Notes: generated from the letters alone by a model not told the origin. 42,825 nt of DNA from Candidatus Brocadia sapporoensis (GCF_001753675.2 NZ_MJUW02000056.1:1-42825); one strand, 5' to 3'; shown: positions 5,871 to 13,254, counted from the first letter of the stretch. A program made the numbers and translations.

Positions 5871-7436
5871 ATGATAATCAAAAAATTCTCCCGTCGCGAA
5901 TACGAACTCAGGGCAAAAGAGATCATCGCCCGCATGAAACAGGAGACTACGCCCTTTAAAGACAACTCCGAAAAGGCGAAAAAGGAGCGTATTGAACGGG
6001 CAAAGAAAGACCGTCTCTGGTTCTTTGTGACCTATTTCCCCCATTATTTCTCCAAACCCTTTGGCGATTTCCACAGGGAGTGGAACACCCTGGCCGACGT
6101 GGCTGACGAACCGGTCTTTATCGCTGCGCCCCGTGAGCATACCAAATCGACATTCTTCACCCTGGGCGTGCCGGTGCATGATATCTGTGCGGGAAAGAGG
6201 CATTTTATCCTGATCATCTCCGATACGGAAGACCTGGCTGCCGACTTCTCCCAGTTCATACAGCTTGAACTGGAGGAAAACGAGCGGATTAAGCAGGACT
6301 TCGGCGATCTGACTAACCAGGGCAACTGGGAATCGAAGGATTTTATTACGAAAAACGGCATCCGGGTAAAGGCGCGTGGACGTGGACAAAGGGTCAGGGG
6401 TCTCAGAAACCGGCAATACCGCGTGGATCGCATTGTGATTGACGACCTGGAAAACGATAAAAACGTTAAAAACCCGCGGCTGATTAAAGAAGGGATTGAC
6501 TGGCTGCTGGAAGCGGTGATCAACACCCTGGCAGAAGGTGGATCCATGACCATGATCGGGACGTTACTCTCAAAAAAGAGCGTCCTGGCGCAGATGATTG
6601 CGATGAAGGAAGAGGTTCCGGTTACAAACCTGAACCCGCATAAGGATAAAGGGGTGGGTGAAAACCCCCGTTTTATTTCGCGTCTCTACAAGGCCCTGGG
6701 CGATGACGGCAAACCCCTCTGGCCTGGCGGATGGACAAAGGAGCGCCTTACGCAGAAGAGGAAGCTGATTGGCTCCATACGGTTCAACAAGGAATACCAG
6801 AACGATCCGAAAGACGACGAAGGGTTATTCCGTGAAGAATGGATACGGTACTACCATCCCGAAGAGGTAATCGGCAAAACCCTGCGAAAATACGCAGCCA
6901 TTGACCCGTCTATGGAATCAGGGGCATCCAGCGACTACAAGGCCATCATCACCATCGGCATCGATCTGGAAGGCATTATCTACGTCCTGGACGCATTCAT
7001 CCGCAGGTGTTCGGTGGATACCATGGCGCGGGTGGGCTATAGCCGGTATGAGGAGTATAACCCGCTTGTTATGAGCATGGAAGAAAACGCCCTGGGCGAG
7101 TTTGCCAATAGCCCGTTTCTGCTTGTCTCGCGGGACAAGAAATATCAGTTGCCCTTAAAAGGGATAAAACAGACGATTTCAAAGGAGGCCAGGATCGGCA
7201 GGATATCGCCCCACGTGGAGCGCGGGCTGGTCAGATTCAGAAAAGGGCAGGGCGATCAGGACTTGCTGATCGAGCAGTTAATCTATTTCCCCTCGTCTGC
7301 GGTCAATGACGACGGCCCCGATGCCCTTGAGGGCGCCATTGACCTGGCTGAAAAAGGATCCGGCGTGATTGAATATCAGTCCACCGGCAAAAGGCGGCCA
7401 TCGATGGGCAGGGAAATGGCGAGATTTACAGCATAG
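5871..7436 (+). CDS. Terminase large subunit (DNA packaging ATPase and nuclease)
   Basis: A 521-residue protein. The ATPase domain has a deviant Walker A loop APREHTKST (86-94), a Walker B strand RIVIDDLE (187-194) and a coupling motif MIGTLLS (228-234). The RNase H-like nuclease domain begins about 340, with first acidic motif AAIDPS (D345), a middle EEN (404-406) and a last acidic motif DDGPDALEGA (480-489). It cuts and pumps concatemeric or host-joined DNA into proheads at the portal. Residues about 248-266 (VPVTNLNPHKDKGVGENP) look like an insertion coded by a dispersed repeat (see 6614-6641). The ATG at 5871 is preferred to the GTG at 5859, but neither has a clear ribosome binding site. 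Confidence 0.9.
   Translation: MIIKKFSRREYELRAKEIIARMKQETTPFKDNSEKAKKERIERAKKDRLWFFVTYFPHYFSKPFGDFHREWNTLADVADEPVFIAAPREHTKSTFFTLGVPVHDICAGKRHFILIISDTEDLAADFSQFIQLELEENERIKQDFGDLTNQGNWESKDFITKNGIRVKARGRGQRVRGLRNRQYRVDRIVIDDLENDKNVKNPRLIKEGIDWLLEAVINTLAEGGSMTMIGTLLSKKSVLAQMIAMKEEVPVTNLNPHKDKGVGENPRFISRLYKALGDDGKPLWPGGWTKERLTQKRKLIGSIRFNKEYQNDPKDDEGLFREEWIRYYHPEEVIGKTLRKYAAIDPSMESGASSDYKAIITIGIDLEGIIYVLDAFIRRCSVDTMARVGYSRYEEYNPLVMSMEENALGEFANSPFLLVSRDKKYQLPLKGIKQTISKEARIGRISPHVERGLVRFRKGQGDQDLLIEQLIYFPSSAVNDDGPDALEGAIDLAEKGSGVIEYQSTGKRRPSMGREMARFTA
6614..6641 (+). repeat. Dispersed 28-bp repeat inside the terminase gene, copy 1
   Basis: Matches 27381-27408 at 27 of 28 positions and 27671-27698 at 25 of 28. 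Here it is translated in-frame as VPVTNLNPH. The two other copies are in the near-noncoding right end of the prophage. Confidence 0.75.
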
Positions 7437-7464
7437 GTCTTATAAGACTTATAGGACATATTTT
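7434..7464 (+). repeat. TAGGTC-type spacer repeat, copy 2
   Basis: It begins at the TAG stop of the large terminase and fills the whole gap to the portal ATG: TAGGTCTTATAAGACTTATA, then GGACATATTTT. GTCTTATAAGAC is itself a perfect 12-bp palindrome. AGGA within it may act as the portal ribosome binding site. Confidence 0.7.
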
Positions 7465-9039
7465 ATGAAAAAACCAATAACCGACGAAATAACAACCATC
7501 AGAAACGATATAGTCATGGACTATATCGGCAGAACGGCGCTGAATCCCGACTCGCTGCTGAGGCTTGAAGGCAGCGGAAAAGGAATTGAGGTATATGAAG
7601 ACCTCCTGCGCGATTCAGAAGTCAGCTCCGCGCTGCAAACAAGGAAACTGGCTGTGGTGGGTAAGGAATGGGAGATCATCCCGGCGTCCGATGACCCCGA
7701 AGACGTGAAGATAGCGGACTTCGTAAAGGATGTATTCCTGGGCTTTGGCTATGACGATACGCGCAGGTCGCTCTTATCCGGGATTGTGCTGGGGTATAAG
7801 CCCGCTGAAATCCTGTGGGAATATTCTGAGGGCGACGTCTGGATTAAGGACGTTGTCGGGAAGGCATCCCGGCGCTTTGTCTTTGGCCTGGACGGTAATC
7901 TGCGATTGCTCACCCTGCAGAACATGATCGAAGGCGAGGAGCTGCCCGAACGGAAATTTATCGTGTACCGGAACGTCTCTGATAACGGCAGCTATTATGG
8001 AGACGGGCTTGGCAGGAATCTGTACTGGCCGGTATGGTTCCGTAAGAACGGCATTAAATTCTGGGCAATCTTCTGCGATAAATTCGGCTCGCCAACGGCG
8101 ATCGGTAAATATCCACCCGGCACCCCAAAGGAGCAACAGGACAAACTCCTGGACGCCGTTGAGGCGATACAACAGGAATCCGGCATTAAGATACCCGATA
8201 CCATGACCATAGAACTTCTGGAAGCGGCACGGACGGGCTCTATAAACACCTATGAAACGTTTTGCGCCTACATGGATAAAACGATCAGTAAGGTATTGCT
8301 GGGCCATAGCGCGGCGACAGAATCCACACCAGGCAGGCTGGGGAACGAGCAGCAATCGGTGGATATACGGAAGGATTACATCAAGGCCGATGCCGATTCA
8401 TTGTGTGAGTGCCAGAACAAGACGCTTATCCCCTGGCTGGTGGACTATAACTTCCCGAACGTGAAGGCGTATCCAAAGGTATGGATCCGCACGGAAGAGG
8501 AAAAGGATTTAAAGCCGCTTGCCGACCGAGATTTGATATTAGTCAGGGATTTGCGCCTGCCGGTGACGAAGCGGTATTTTTACGAAACCTACGGCATTCC
8601 GCAACCGGAGGACGGGGATGAATTGGTTGAGATGCCACAAACACAACCTCCTTTGTTCCCCTTTGTTAATGGGGAGAGACAACCCCCTTTGTCCCCCTTT
8701 ATTAAGGGGGATTTGCAGAATCAGCAATTTGGTGAATCCAGGTGTCCGCACTGCTTTGCCGGTAATAATTCCTCCTACCAGAGGGATAGGGGGTTGTTTC
8801 CTGATCAACAGACAATTGACGATACCATAGAGTCCCTGAAACCCGCAGACCTGCAGAAACAGATGGAAGGGGTATTAAAACCCATCATCGACATGATCCG
8901 GAGCGGATTAGACTATAACAAGATTCTGGAGAATCTTGCGGAGGCATATCCTGATATGGAGGACAAAGGTCTGGACGATATGCTTACGAGGGCCATCTTC
9001 GTAAGTGAACTCTGGGGGAAACTCAATGCCGGACGCTGA
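7465..9039 (+). CDS. DUF935 family portal protein (Mu gp29-like)
   Basis: A 524-residue protein of the Mu gp29-type portal family, forming the ring through which DNA enters the head. Recognisable parts are the N-terminal YEDLLRDSEVSSALQTRKLA with AVVGKEWEIIPA (about 35-70), the central FCDKFGSPTAIGKYP (about 208-222), and LLGHSAATESTPGRLGNE (about 277-294). Residues about 394-418 (PPLFPFVNGERQPPLSPFIK) are unlike portals. They are coded by GC-rich palindromic repeats, so the domain tolerates a repeat-derived insertion. The ATG at 7465 follows the AT-rich spacer; the frame opens at 7369 inside the terminase gene. It overlaps the MuF gene by 14 bases. Confidence 0.88.
   Translation: MKKPITDEITTIRNDIVMDYIGRTALNPDSLLRLEGSGKGIEVYEDLLRDSEVSSALQTRKLAVVGKEWEIIPASDDPEDVKIADFVKDVFLGFGYDDTRRSLLSGIVLGYKPAEILWEYSEGDVWIKDVVGKASRRFVFGLDGNLRLLTLQNMIEGEELPERKFIVYRNVSDNGSYYGDGLGRNLYWPVWFRKNGIKFWAIFCDKFGSPTAIGKYPPGTPKEQQDKLLDAVEAIQQESGIKIPDTMTIELLEAARTGSINTYETFCAYMDKTISKVLLGHSAATESTPGRLGNEQQSVDIRKDYIKADADSLCECQNKTLIPWLVDYNFPNVKAYPKVWIRTEEEKDLKPLADRDLILVRDLRLPVTKRYFYETYGIPQPEDGDELVEMPQTQPPLFPFVNGERQPPLSPFIKGDLQNQQFGESRCPHCFAGNNSSYQRDRGLFPDQQTIDDTIESLKPADLQKQMEGVLKPIIDMIRSGLDYNKILENLAEAYPDMEDKGLDDMLTRAIFVSELWGKLNAGR
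8648..8718 (+). repeat. Palindromic repeats embedded in the portal gene
   Basis: CCCCCTT-TATT-AAGGGGG (8693-8710) is a perfect inverted repeat and CCCC(8658-8661)...GGGG(8671-8674) a shorter one, within two related units beginning CCTTTGTTCCCCTTTGTTAA and CCTTTGTCCCCCTTTATTAA. These are typical dispersed intergenic repeats, here read in-frame. Confidence 0.75.
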
Positions 9040-10315
9040 TCTCATGTACGCCATAGGATTGCCGCCGGAAAAGGCGATTGAATATTTTAAGGCAAAGGGG
9101 TACCAGATCACCTGGAACTGGTATGAAATGCTTAACGAGGCGCACGCAAAGGCATTCACGGTGGCAAAGGCTATGAATCTCGATATCTTGCAGGATATAA
9201 GGGGTATGGTGCAGAAGGCTCTGGATGAAGGCATTACTTCTGATACGTTTGTAAAGGAACTGGAACCCACCCTGAAGGCAAAGGGATGGTGGGGGAAAGT
9301 CATGGGTGAGGACGGGAAAGAGGTTCAATTGGGATCGCCCCGCCGTCTGAAGAATATCTACCGGAACAATCTCCAGTCTGCTTACATGGCTGGCAGATAC
9401 CAGGCGTTTATGGAAAATGTGGATGACCGGCCCTACTGGCAATACGTGGCGGTGCTGGATGGCAGGACGCGTCCTGCCCATGCACAGCTTCACGGAAAGG
9501 TCTTCCGGTATGACGACCCGTTTTGGAACGACTTTTACCCGCCTATTGACTGGGGATGCAGGTGTCGCGTGAGGGCGCTGGACCATGAGAATGTACAAGA
9601 GCGTAATTTGCGGGTTGAAAAGACGTCTCCGGAGAATCTGACAACGGAAGACCGGATTATGCCTATGGGTATACAGACCTCCGTGGGACTGTATAAAGAC
9701 CCGGTAACCGGAGAAAAGACCGTGACCGGCAAGGGCTGGAGCAATAATCCCGGCGCCGCGTGGCAAATGGACGTGATGGCTTATGAGAAATCGCTGGAAT
9801 TGCCCCCGAATATCCGGCAAAAGTTTATCGGCGAGATGGCCAGGGCGAAGATACACCAGGAGATGTTCCCTTCGTGGGTGGATGGGATACTCGCGAAGCA
9901 AAAGGCGAAGGGTTTTGCAATAACTGTTGGGTGGATGGATGACGTTTTATTGAATAAGCTTAGAGAAAAGGGAGCAGAGCCGAAGACGCCCGTGATCGTT
10001 ACGAATGACAAAAACATCATGCATGCCATAAGAGATGCAAAAATTCTGAAAGAGGCCGCCCTGAGCGTTGATGAGATTAAGCGAATCCCGGAAGTTATAA
10101 GAAATCCTGAGGCCATTCTCTTTGATGCAGAAAAACAAAACATTCTCTATGTGTTTAGCTCAGGCACGGACGACAGGAAAAACAAGATCGTTGTGGAAAT
10201 AAACTGGGATTTGAAAAAGAAGGGAGTCGTTAATTTTGTGAACACTGCTGGCAAGGTGTCTTTGTATAACCTGAGGGAGAAAAAATACACGGTGATAAAA
10301 GGAGTATTGGAATAA
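9026..10315 (+). CDS. MuF-type minor head protein with C-terminal PBECR-like nuclease domain
   Basis: A 429-residue protein. Residues 105-185 are the MuF (gpF/SPP1 gp7) domain, with YRNNLQSAYMAGRY, VLDGRTRPAHAQLHGKVF and the final PPIDWGCRCRV. This protein is packaged in small numbers and connects to the portal. Residues about 318-429 form a second domain: ITNDKN-type start, His333 in IMHAIRD, IPEVIRNPEAILFD, ILYVFSSG, KIVVEI and FVNTAGKVSLYN. This is the layout of the phage Barnase-EndoU-ColicinE5/D-RelE-like (PBECR) nuclease domains fused to MuF proteins, which are thought to be ejected with the DNA. GGGGGAA precedes the ATG at 9026; a GTG at 9005 is the alternative. No immunity gene follows. 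Confidence 0.85.
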   Translation: MPDADLMYAIGLPPEKAIEYFKAKGYQITWNWYEMLNEAHAKAFTVAKAMNLDILQDIRGMVQKALDEGITSDTFVKELEPTLKAKGWWGKVMGEDGKEVQLGSPRRLKNIYRNNLQSAYMAGRYQAFMENVDDRPYWQYVAVLDGRTRPAHAQLHGKVFRYDDPFWNDFYPPIDWGCRCRVRALDHENVQERNLRVEKTSPENLTTEDRIMPMGIQTSVGLYKDPVTGEKTVTGKGWSNNPGAAWQMDVMAYEKSLELPPNIRQKFIGEMARAKIHQEMFPSWVDGILAKQKAKGFAITVGWMDDVLLNKLREKGAEPKTPVIVTNDKNIMHAIRDAKILKEAALSVDEIKRIPEVIRNPEAILFDAEKQNILYVFSSGTDDRKNKIVVEINWDLKKKGVVNFVNTAGKVSLYNLREKKYTVIKGVLE

Positions 10316-10441
10316 TGCAGAATGGATGGCCGGCTTCTTCCCATCATATCGCTGCCGGTTGATACCCGGAAACGCCGTAGGCAACGCCGAAAATTTCCTA
10401 CTGTCATCCTGCACTATTCCTAAAAGAATTATATCACACCT
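10316..10441. other. Short gap without a recognisable gene
   Basis: 126 bases between the MuF and gpG-like genes. There is a GCCGTAGGCAACGCC segment, but no reading frame or strong hairpin that would encode an immunity partner for the nuclease domain. Confidence 0.5.
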
Positions 10442-10957
10442 ATGATTGAAATCAAGGTAGAAGACGGAGAGGTAAGAGGGTTATTAAACCGGCTGTCGGG
10501 ACGCATGCAGAATCTGAGCCCGGTCATGCGGGCCATATCCGGAATTATGCACGACGCCGTTGAAGAGAACTTTGAGCGGGAAGGGCGTCCGAAATGGAAA
10601 AAACTGGCCAAATCCACAGAGGAGCAGAGGGCGAAAAAGGGAAAATGGCCCGGAAAGATACTCCAGCTAAGCCAGGGTGGACTGGCTGCCGCCAATACGC
10701 AGGGATACAACAATCATTCGGCCTGGGTAAGCAACAACAAAGAGTATGCCGCCGCTCAGCAGTTCGGAACGCGCCCGTTTATTATCCGTCCCAAAAACAA
10801 ACCATACTTGCGGTTTCAGATCGGGGACAAATGGGTAACGAAGAAAGAGATACATCATCCGGGCATACCAGCCAGGCCATTTATGAAACTGACGCCAGGC
10901 GATCTGGAAAAGATAAAACAAAAGATTGGAAGTTACCTTGTGGATGGCAATGTATGA
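10442..10957 (+). CDS. Phage virion morphogenesis protein (Mu gpG-like)
   Basis: A 171-residue protein of the tail-completion/virion morphogenesis family. The typical order is seen: an N-terminal strand with MIEIKVEDGEV, a helix ending MHDAVEENFEREGRPKWKKL (about 36-57, the most conserved stretch), then ILQLSQGGLAA, YAAAQQFGTRPF (about 101-112), and the C-terminal IPARPFMKLTPGDLEKI with a final helix. In Mu-like phages it acts during assembly at the head-tail interface. No clear ribosome binding site precedes the ATG at 10442. Confidence 0.8.
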   Translation: MIEIKVEDGEVRGLLNRLSGRMQNLSPVMRAISGIMHDAVEENFEREGRPKWKKLAKSTEEQRAKKGKWPGKILQLSQGGLAAANTQGYNNHSAWVSNNKEYAAAQQFGTRPFIIRPKNKPYLRFQIGDKWVTKKEIHHPGIPARPFMKLTPGDLEKIKQKIGSYLVDGNV

Positions 10958-11001
10958 TTTGGGATGCAGGGATGGCACATTTAAATGCCCCAACGGCTTC
11001 C

Positions 11002-11099
11002 CTTGACATGTTCAAAAACTGTCAAGAAAATGCCCTGCGTGTCTAGATCGATCAAAACGCTCCGGAGGGCTTATAAGGGCTTTAAATGCGTTTTTGCGG
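11002..11099 (+). repeat. Imperfect direct repeat flanking the zinc-ribbon pseudogene, copy 1
   Basis: It starts CTTGACA, contains TGTCAAGAAAA 20 bases on, and ends TTTAAATGCGTTTTTGCGG. The same order of words recurs at 11461-11556. The remaining gap sequence (10958-11001 and 11100-11124) shows no gene. Confidence 0.6.
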
Positions 11100-11135
11100 T
11101 TTTTGGATTTCGGATTTTAAATTCAGGAGGAATGA

Positions 11136-11465
11136 ATGATGATTACAAGTCCATCAAAGGCGATTAAACAGGAATGCTATTGATGTCTTGGTGAGGTAAG
11201 AGGCAGGACGTGTCAAAGCAAGATTTGTAAGTTAAACGACAAATCCCTATCGAAATTGAAACGGATAAAGGCGCATTGTATGGATTGCGTGGAAACCAAA
11301 CAAGAAGTGAAAGATTGCACGGGAAGGCTTTTGCACGAGACACGACTTTACTATCTGCATCCGTATCGTTTTGGGACAAATCCTAAGCGAAAAGGTATTG
11401 GAAACAAAAACCCATGCCTGGACGGGCTAAGGGCTTTCCAAAAACATGAACTCACGAAGACTTGA
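11136..11465 (+). pseudogene. Cysteine-rich zinc-ribbon phage protein interrupted by an in-frame TGA
   Basis: The ATG at 11136 follows AGGAGG by five bases. The frame reads MITSPSKAIKQECY, TGA (11181-11183), then CLGEVRGRTCQSKIC. It continues through IKAHCMDCVETKQEVKDC to a conserved-looking end, LHPYRFGTNPKRKGIGN. It resembles small phage proteins with repeated CxxC knuckles and a PYRxGTNPxRKGIG tail. The stop replaces the second x of the first CxxC (C-Y-stop-C). Apart from that the frame is intact for 110 codons. A cysteine usual before the LHPYR segment is Tyr here, which favours decay. Readthrough, selenocysteine or a sequencing error remain possible. A shorter product could start at the TTG at 11256. 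Confidence 0.6.
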
Positions 11466-11556
11466 CAGGGTGTCAAGATTGTCAAGAAAACGGTGTGGCT
11501 GGTATCGGGCGCTTGGGGTATTCCGAAGTGTTTTGGTGGCGTTTAAATGCGTTTTA
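11461..11556 (+). repeat. Imperfect direct repeat flanking the zinc-ribbon pseudogene, copy 2
   Basis: CTTGACAGGGTGTCAAG begins the copy, followed by TGTCAAGAAAA and ending GGCGTTTAAATGCGTTTTAG. It matches 11002-11099 in order and spacing. The pair may mark a lost second copy of the zinc-ribbon gene. The stretch 11557-11631 holds nothing recognised. Confidence 0.6.
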
Positions 11557-11631
11557 GTTCGAGCGGTATAAAACAGGGGTTCAAATTGTAAAGGAACCCG
11601 CATGAAATAGAATAGAATGAAATCGTTAGTG

Positions 11632-11658
11632 CAGAGACGCACGGCCGTGCGTCTGTAC
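11632..11658. repeat. Palindromic repeat (AGACGCAC family), copy A, intergenic
   Basis: AGACGCACGGCCGTGCGTCT (11635-11654) is a perfect 20-bp palindrome, followed by GTAC. It lies 18 bases before the protease start. Related copies B, C and D are inside the protease gene, and half-copy E lies at 16017. Confidence 0.9.
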
Positions 11659-11675
11659 TATTTGAGGAGTAATTG

Positions 11676-12854
11676 ATGCAAAACACAGAACAGTGGATAC
11701 CGGTTTTTAAGACCGGCACGCATACGGATTCAGCAGGCAATGAAAAGACCTGGACGGATGCAGACCTGGATAAGATCGCTGCAAGTTATCATCCGGCAGG
11801 GCACGAAGCTCCGGTCGTTATCGGGCATCCGAAAGACAACAGCCCGGCTTTTGGCTGGGTGGAAGGGTTAAAACGGGAAGGAGATATCCTCTACGCTAAA
11901 TTTAAAGACCTTGTGCCCGAATTTGTGGATATGGTGCGCAAGGGGTTATTCAAAAAGCGATCCATCTCACTGTATCCGGATTTGGGATTAAGACACGTGG
12001 GGTTTTTAGGCGCCGTGCCACCGGCAGTGAAAGGACTTCCGGACGTGGCGTTTAACGATAAAGACGGGATTATTATTGAATTTGGCGATTGCAAGACATG
12101 TAAGGGCTGTGAACAATTAAACAATTTTTGCGCAACCGTAGAGGCGCACAGCCGTGCGTCTGTACAAAATGCGGGAAAGGAAGTGAAGATGAAGTGGTTT
12201 GAGTGGATGAAGAAAAAGGCCGCTGACGAAGGGGTGACGATTGATGATGCCCAATCGTTCAGCGACGTAGAGACGCACGTTCGTGCGTCTGTACCGGCAG
12301 CGGTGGATATTGAGGCCGAGGTGGCAAAGAGGGTGAAGGCGATGGAGCGGGAATTTGCCGAAAAATTAGCCGCAGAGACGCAAGGTCTTGCGTCTCAAAA
12401 GGCAGCGCTGGAGACGGAAAAGGCAAAGCTGGCGGCTGCGAAGGCTGAAAAGGTAAAGGCGGATATCAAAGATTTCTGCGAGGGGCTTTGTAAAGAAGGG
12501 AAACTCACCCCGGCCATGACGAAGCACGGCATGGGGATGCAGACCTTTCTTGAGCGGATTGCGGAGATCGAGGCACCGGTTGAGTTTTCTGATGGCGATA
12601 CGAAGAAAACTCAAACGCCGTTCGACTTTATGACGTCTTTCCTCTCGTCTTTTAAGAAGCAGATCGAGTTTGGCGAGGTTGCCGGTGCGGATAAGGATAT
12701 CGGCAGAAAAGGCAACGCAGGTGAAAAGATCGCCGTGCTCATAAAGGACAAGATGGAGAAGAATAAGGACATGTCTTACAAACTGGCATTTACTGAGGTG
12801 CAGAAAGAGCACCCGCAATTGGTGCACGAATACAAGGAGGATTTATGGCAATAG
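11676..12854 (+). CDS. Mu gpI-like prohead protease fused to scaffold
   Basis: A 392-residue protein. Residues 1-135 are the maturation protease: WTDADLDKIAASYHP, the conserved VIGHPKDNSPAFGWVEGL (48-65), LFKKRSISLYPDLGLRHVGF (91-110) and LGAVPPAVKG. Ser98 and His107 are the likeliest catalytic residues by comparison with HK97-type prohead proteases. Residues 172-392 are a scaffold: a charged coiled coil (VAKRVKAMEREFAEKLAAET) and a helical tail. Three palindromic repeats are read in-frame (about residues 155-164, 198-207 and 232-241). GAGGAG precedes the ATG at 11676; TTG at 11673 is adjacent. A CKTCKGC motif (139-145) in the linker is unexplained. Confidence 0.85.
   Translation: MQNTEQWIPVFKTGTHTDSAGNEKTWTDADLDKIAASYHPAGHEAPVVIGHPKDNSPAFGWVEGLKREGDILYAKFKDLVPEFVDMVRKGLFKKRSISLYPDLGLRHVGFLGAVPPAVKGLPDVAFNDKDGIIIEFGDCKTCKGCEQLNNFCATVEAHSRASVQNAGKEVKMKWFEWMKKKAADEGVTIDDAQSFSDVETHVRASVPAAVDIEAEVAKRVKAMEREFAEKLAAETQGLASQKAALETEKAKLAAAKAEKVKADIKDFCEGLCKEGKLTPAMTKHGMGMQTFLERIAEIEAPVEFSDGDTKKTQTPFDFMTSFLSSFKKQIEFGEVAGADKDIGRKGNAGEKIAVLIKDKMEKNKDMSYKLAFTEVQKEHPQLVHEYKEDLWQ
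12138..12165 (+). repeat. Palindromic repeat (AGACGCAC family), copy B, coding
   Basis: GTAGAGGCGCACAGCCGTGC then GTCTGTAC; the arms carry one or two mismatches. Translated in the protease frame as VEAHSRASV. It lies in the linker just before the nested scaffold start. Confidence 0.85.
12189..12854 (+). CDS. Nested scaffold protein (Mu gpZ-like) from an internal start
   Basis: The ATG at 12189, in the frame of the protease gene, is preceded by GGGAAAGGAAG and begins MKWFEWMKKKAADEGVTIDD, which reads like a native N terminus. It would give 221 residues, mainly coiled coil, matching the scaffold half of the protease-scaffold fusion. In Mu and lambda the scaffold is likewise made from an internal start in the protease gene. 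Two palindromic repeats (copies C and D) fall inside it, adding VETHVRASV and AETQGLAS. Expression from this start is inferred. Confidence 0.6.
   Translation: MKWFEWMKKKAADEGVTIDDAQSFSDVETHVRASVPAAVDIEAEVAKRVKAMEREFAEKLAAETQGLASQKAALETEKAKLAAAKAEKVKADIKDFCEGLCKEGKLTPAMTKHGMGMQTFLERIAEIEAPVEFSDGDTKKTQTPFDFMTSFLSSFKKQIEFGEVAGADKDIGRKGNAGEKIAVLIKDKMEKNKDMSYKLAFTEVQKEHPQLVHEYKEDLWQ
12267..12294 (+). repeat. Palindromic repeat (AGACGCAC family), copy C, coding
   Basis: AGACGCACG-TT-CGTGCGTCT (12271-12290), flanked by GTAG and GTAC. Translated in-frame as VETHVRASV, the same frame and nearly the same peptide as copy B. Confidence 0.9.
12371..12397 (+). repeat. Palindromic repeat (AGACGCAC family), diverged copy D, coding
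   Basis: GAGACGCAAG-GT-CTTGCGTCTC (12375-12396) is a perfect inverted repeat. Read in-frame as AETQGLAS inside the scaffold coiled coil. The arm sequence differs from copies A-C but symmetry is kept. Confidence 0.8.
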
Positions 12855-13240
12855 AGAACCGGTGTATAGACGTGACGTTTGAGGCCGGAGAAGACCTCTC
12901 AAACGATCAGTTTCGTATTGTAGTCCTGGCAAGCGGTAAGGTGCGCAGGCCGGACTCCTCATCTGAAATCCCGCTGGGAGTGCTGCAAAATGCCCCGGCA
13001 TCCGGCGAAGCTGCCGTTGTAAGGCTTATAGGGATAAGCAAGGTGCAGCTGGGAGAGACGGTGGCGGAGAACGAGTGGGTAAAGCTCGAGTACTCAAGCG
13101 CATCGGACGCTGGCAAGGGTCTGGATGCAGATGGAGCTCTTGACCTTGCCGTAGGAAGGTGTCTTGCCGGTGGGGATGAGGATGAACTTGGCGAGGTATT
13201 ACTTTCCGGTGCGGTTCATCAGGTAAACGCAGTATCGTAA
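12845..13240 (+). CDS. Capsid decoration-like protein, paralogue 1
   Basis: A 131-residue protein beginning MAIENRCIDVTFEAGEDLSN. Conserved points shared with the next gene are RRPDSSSEIPLGVLQNAPAS, the AAVVR strand and the AxDAGK turn near residue 90. This is the layout of DUF2190-like small beta proteins that cover capsids of Mu-like phages. The ATG lies nine bases after AAGGAGG and overlaps the protease stop by ten bases. The C terminus (DEDELGEVLLSGAVHQVNAV) resembles the 'value, no change' strand of such proteins. Confidence 0.7.
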   Translation: MAIENRCIDVTFEAGEDLSNDQFRIVVLASGKVRRPDSSSEIPLGVLQNAPASGEAAVVRLIGISKVQLGETVAENEWVKLEYSSASDAGKGLDADGALDLAVGRCLAGGDEDELGEVLLSGAVHQVNAVS

Positions 13241-13254
13241 CTTAAGGAGGACTT

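Noticed and set aside
5829-6416. Long minus-strand frame opposite the terminase
   Set aside because: It lies wholly antisense to the conserved ATPase domain and has no ribosome binding site or recognisable fold.
9023-9901. 292-codon minus-strand frame opposite the MuF gene
   Set aside because: The + strand has clear MuF motifs; the frame is a product of G/C-rich third positions.
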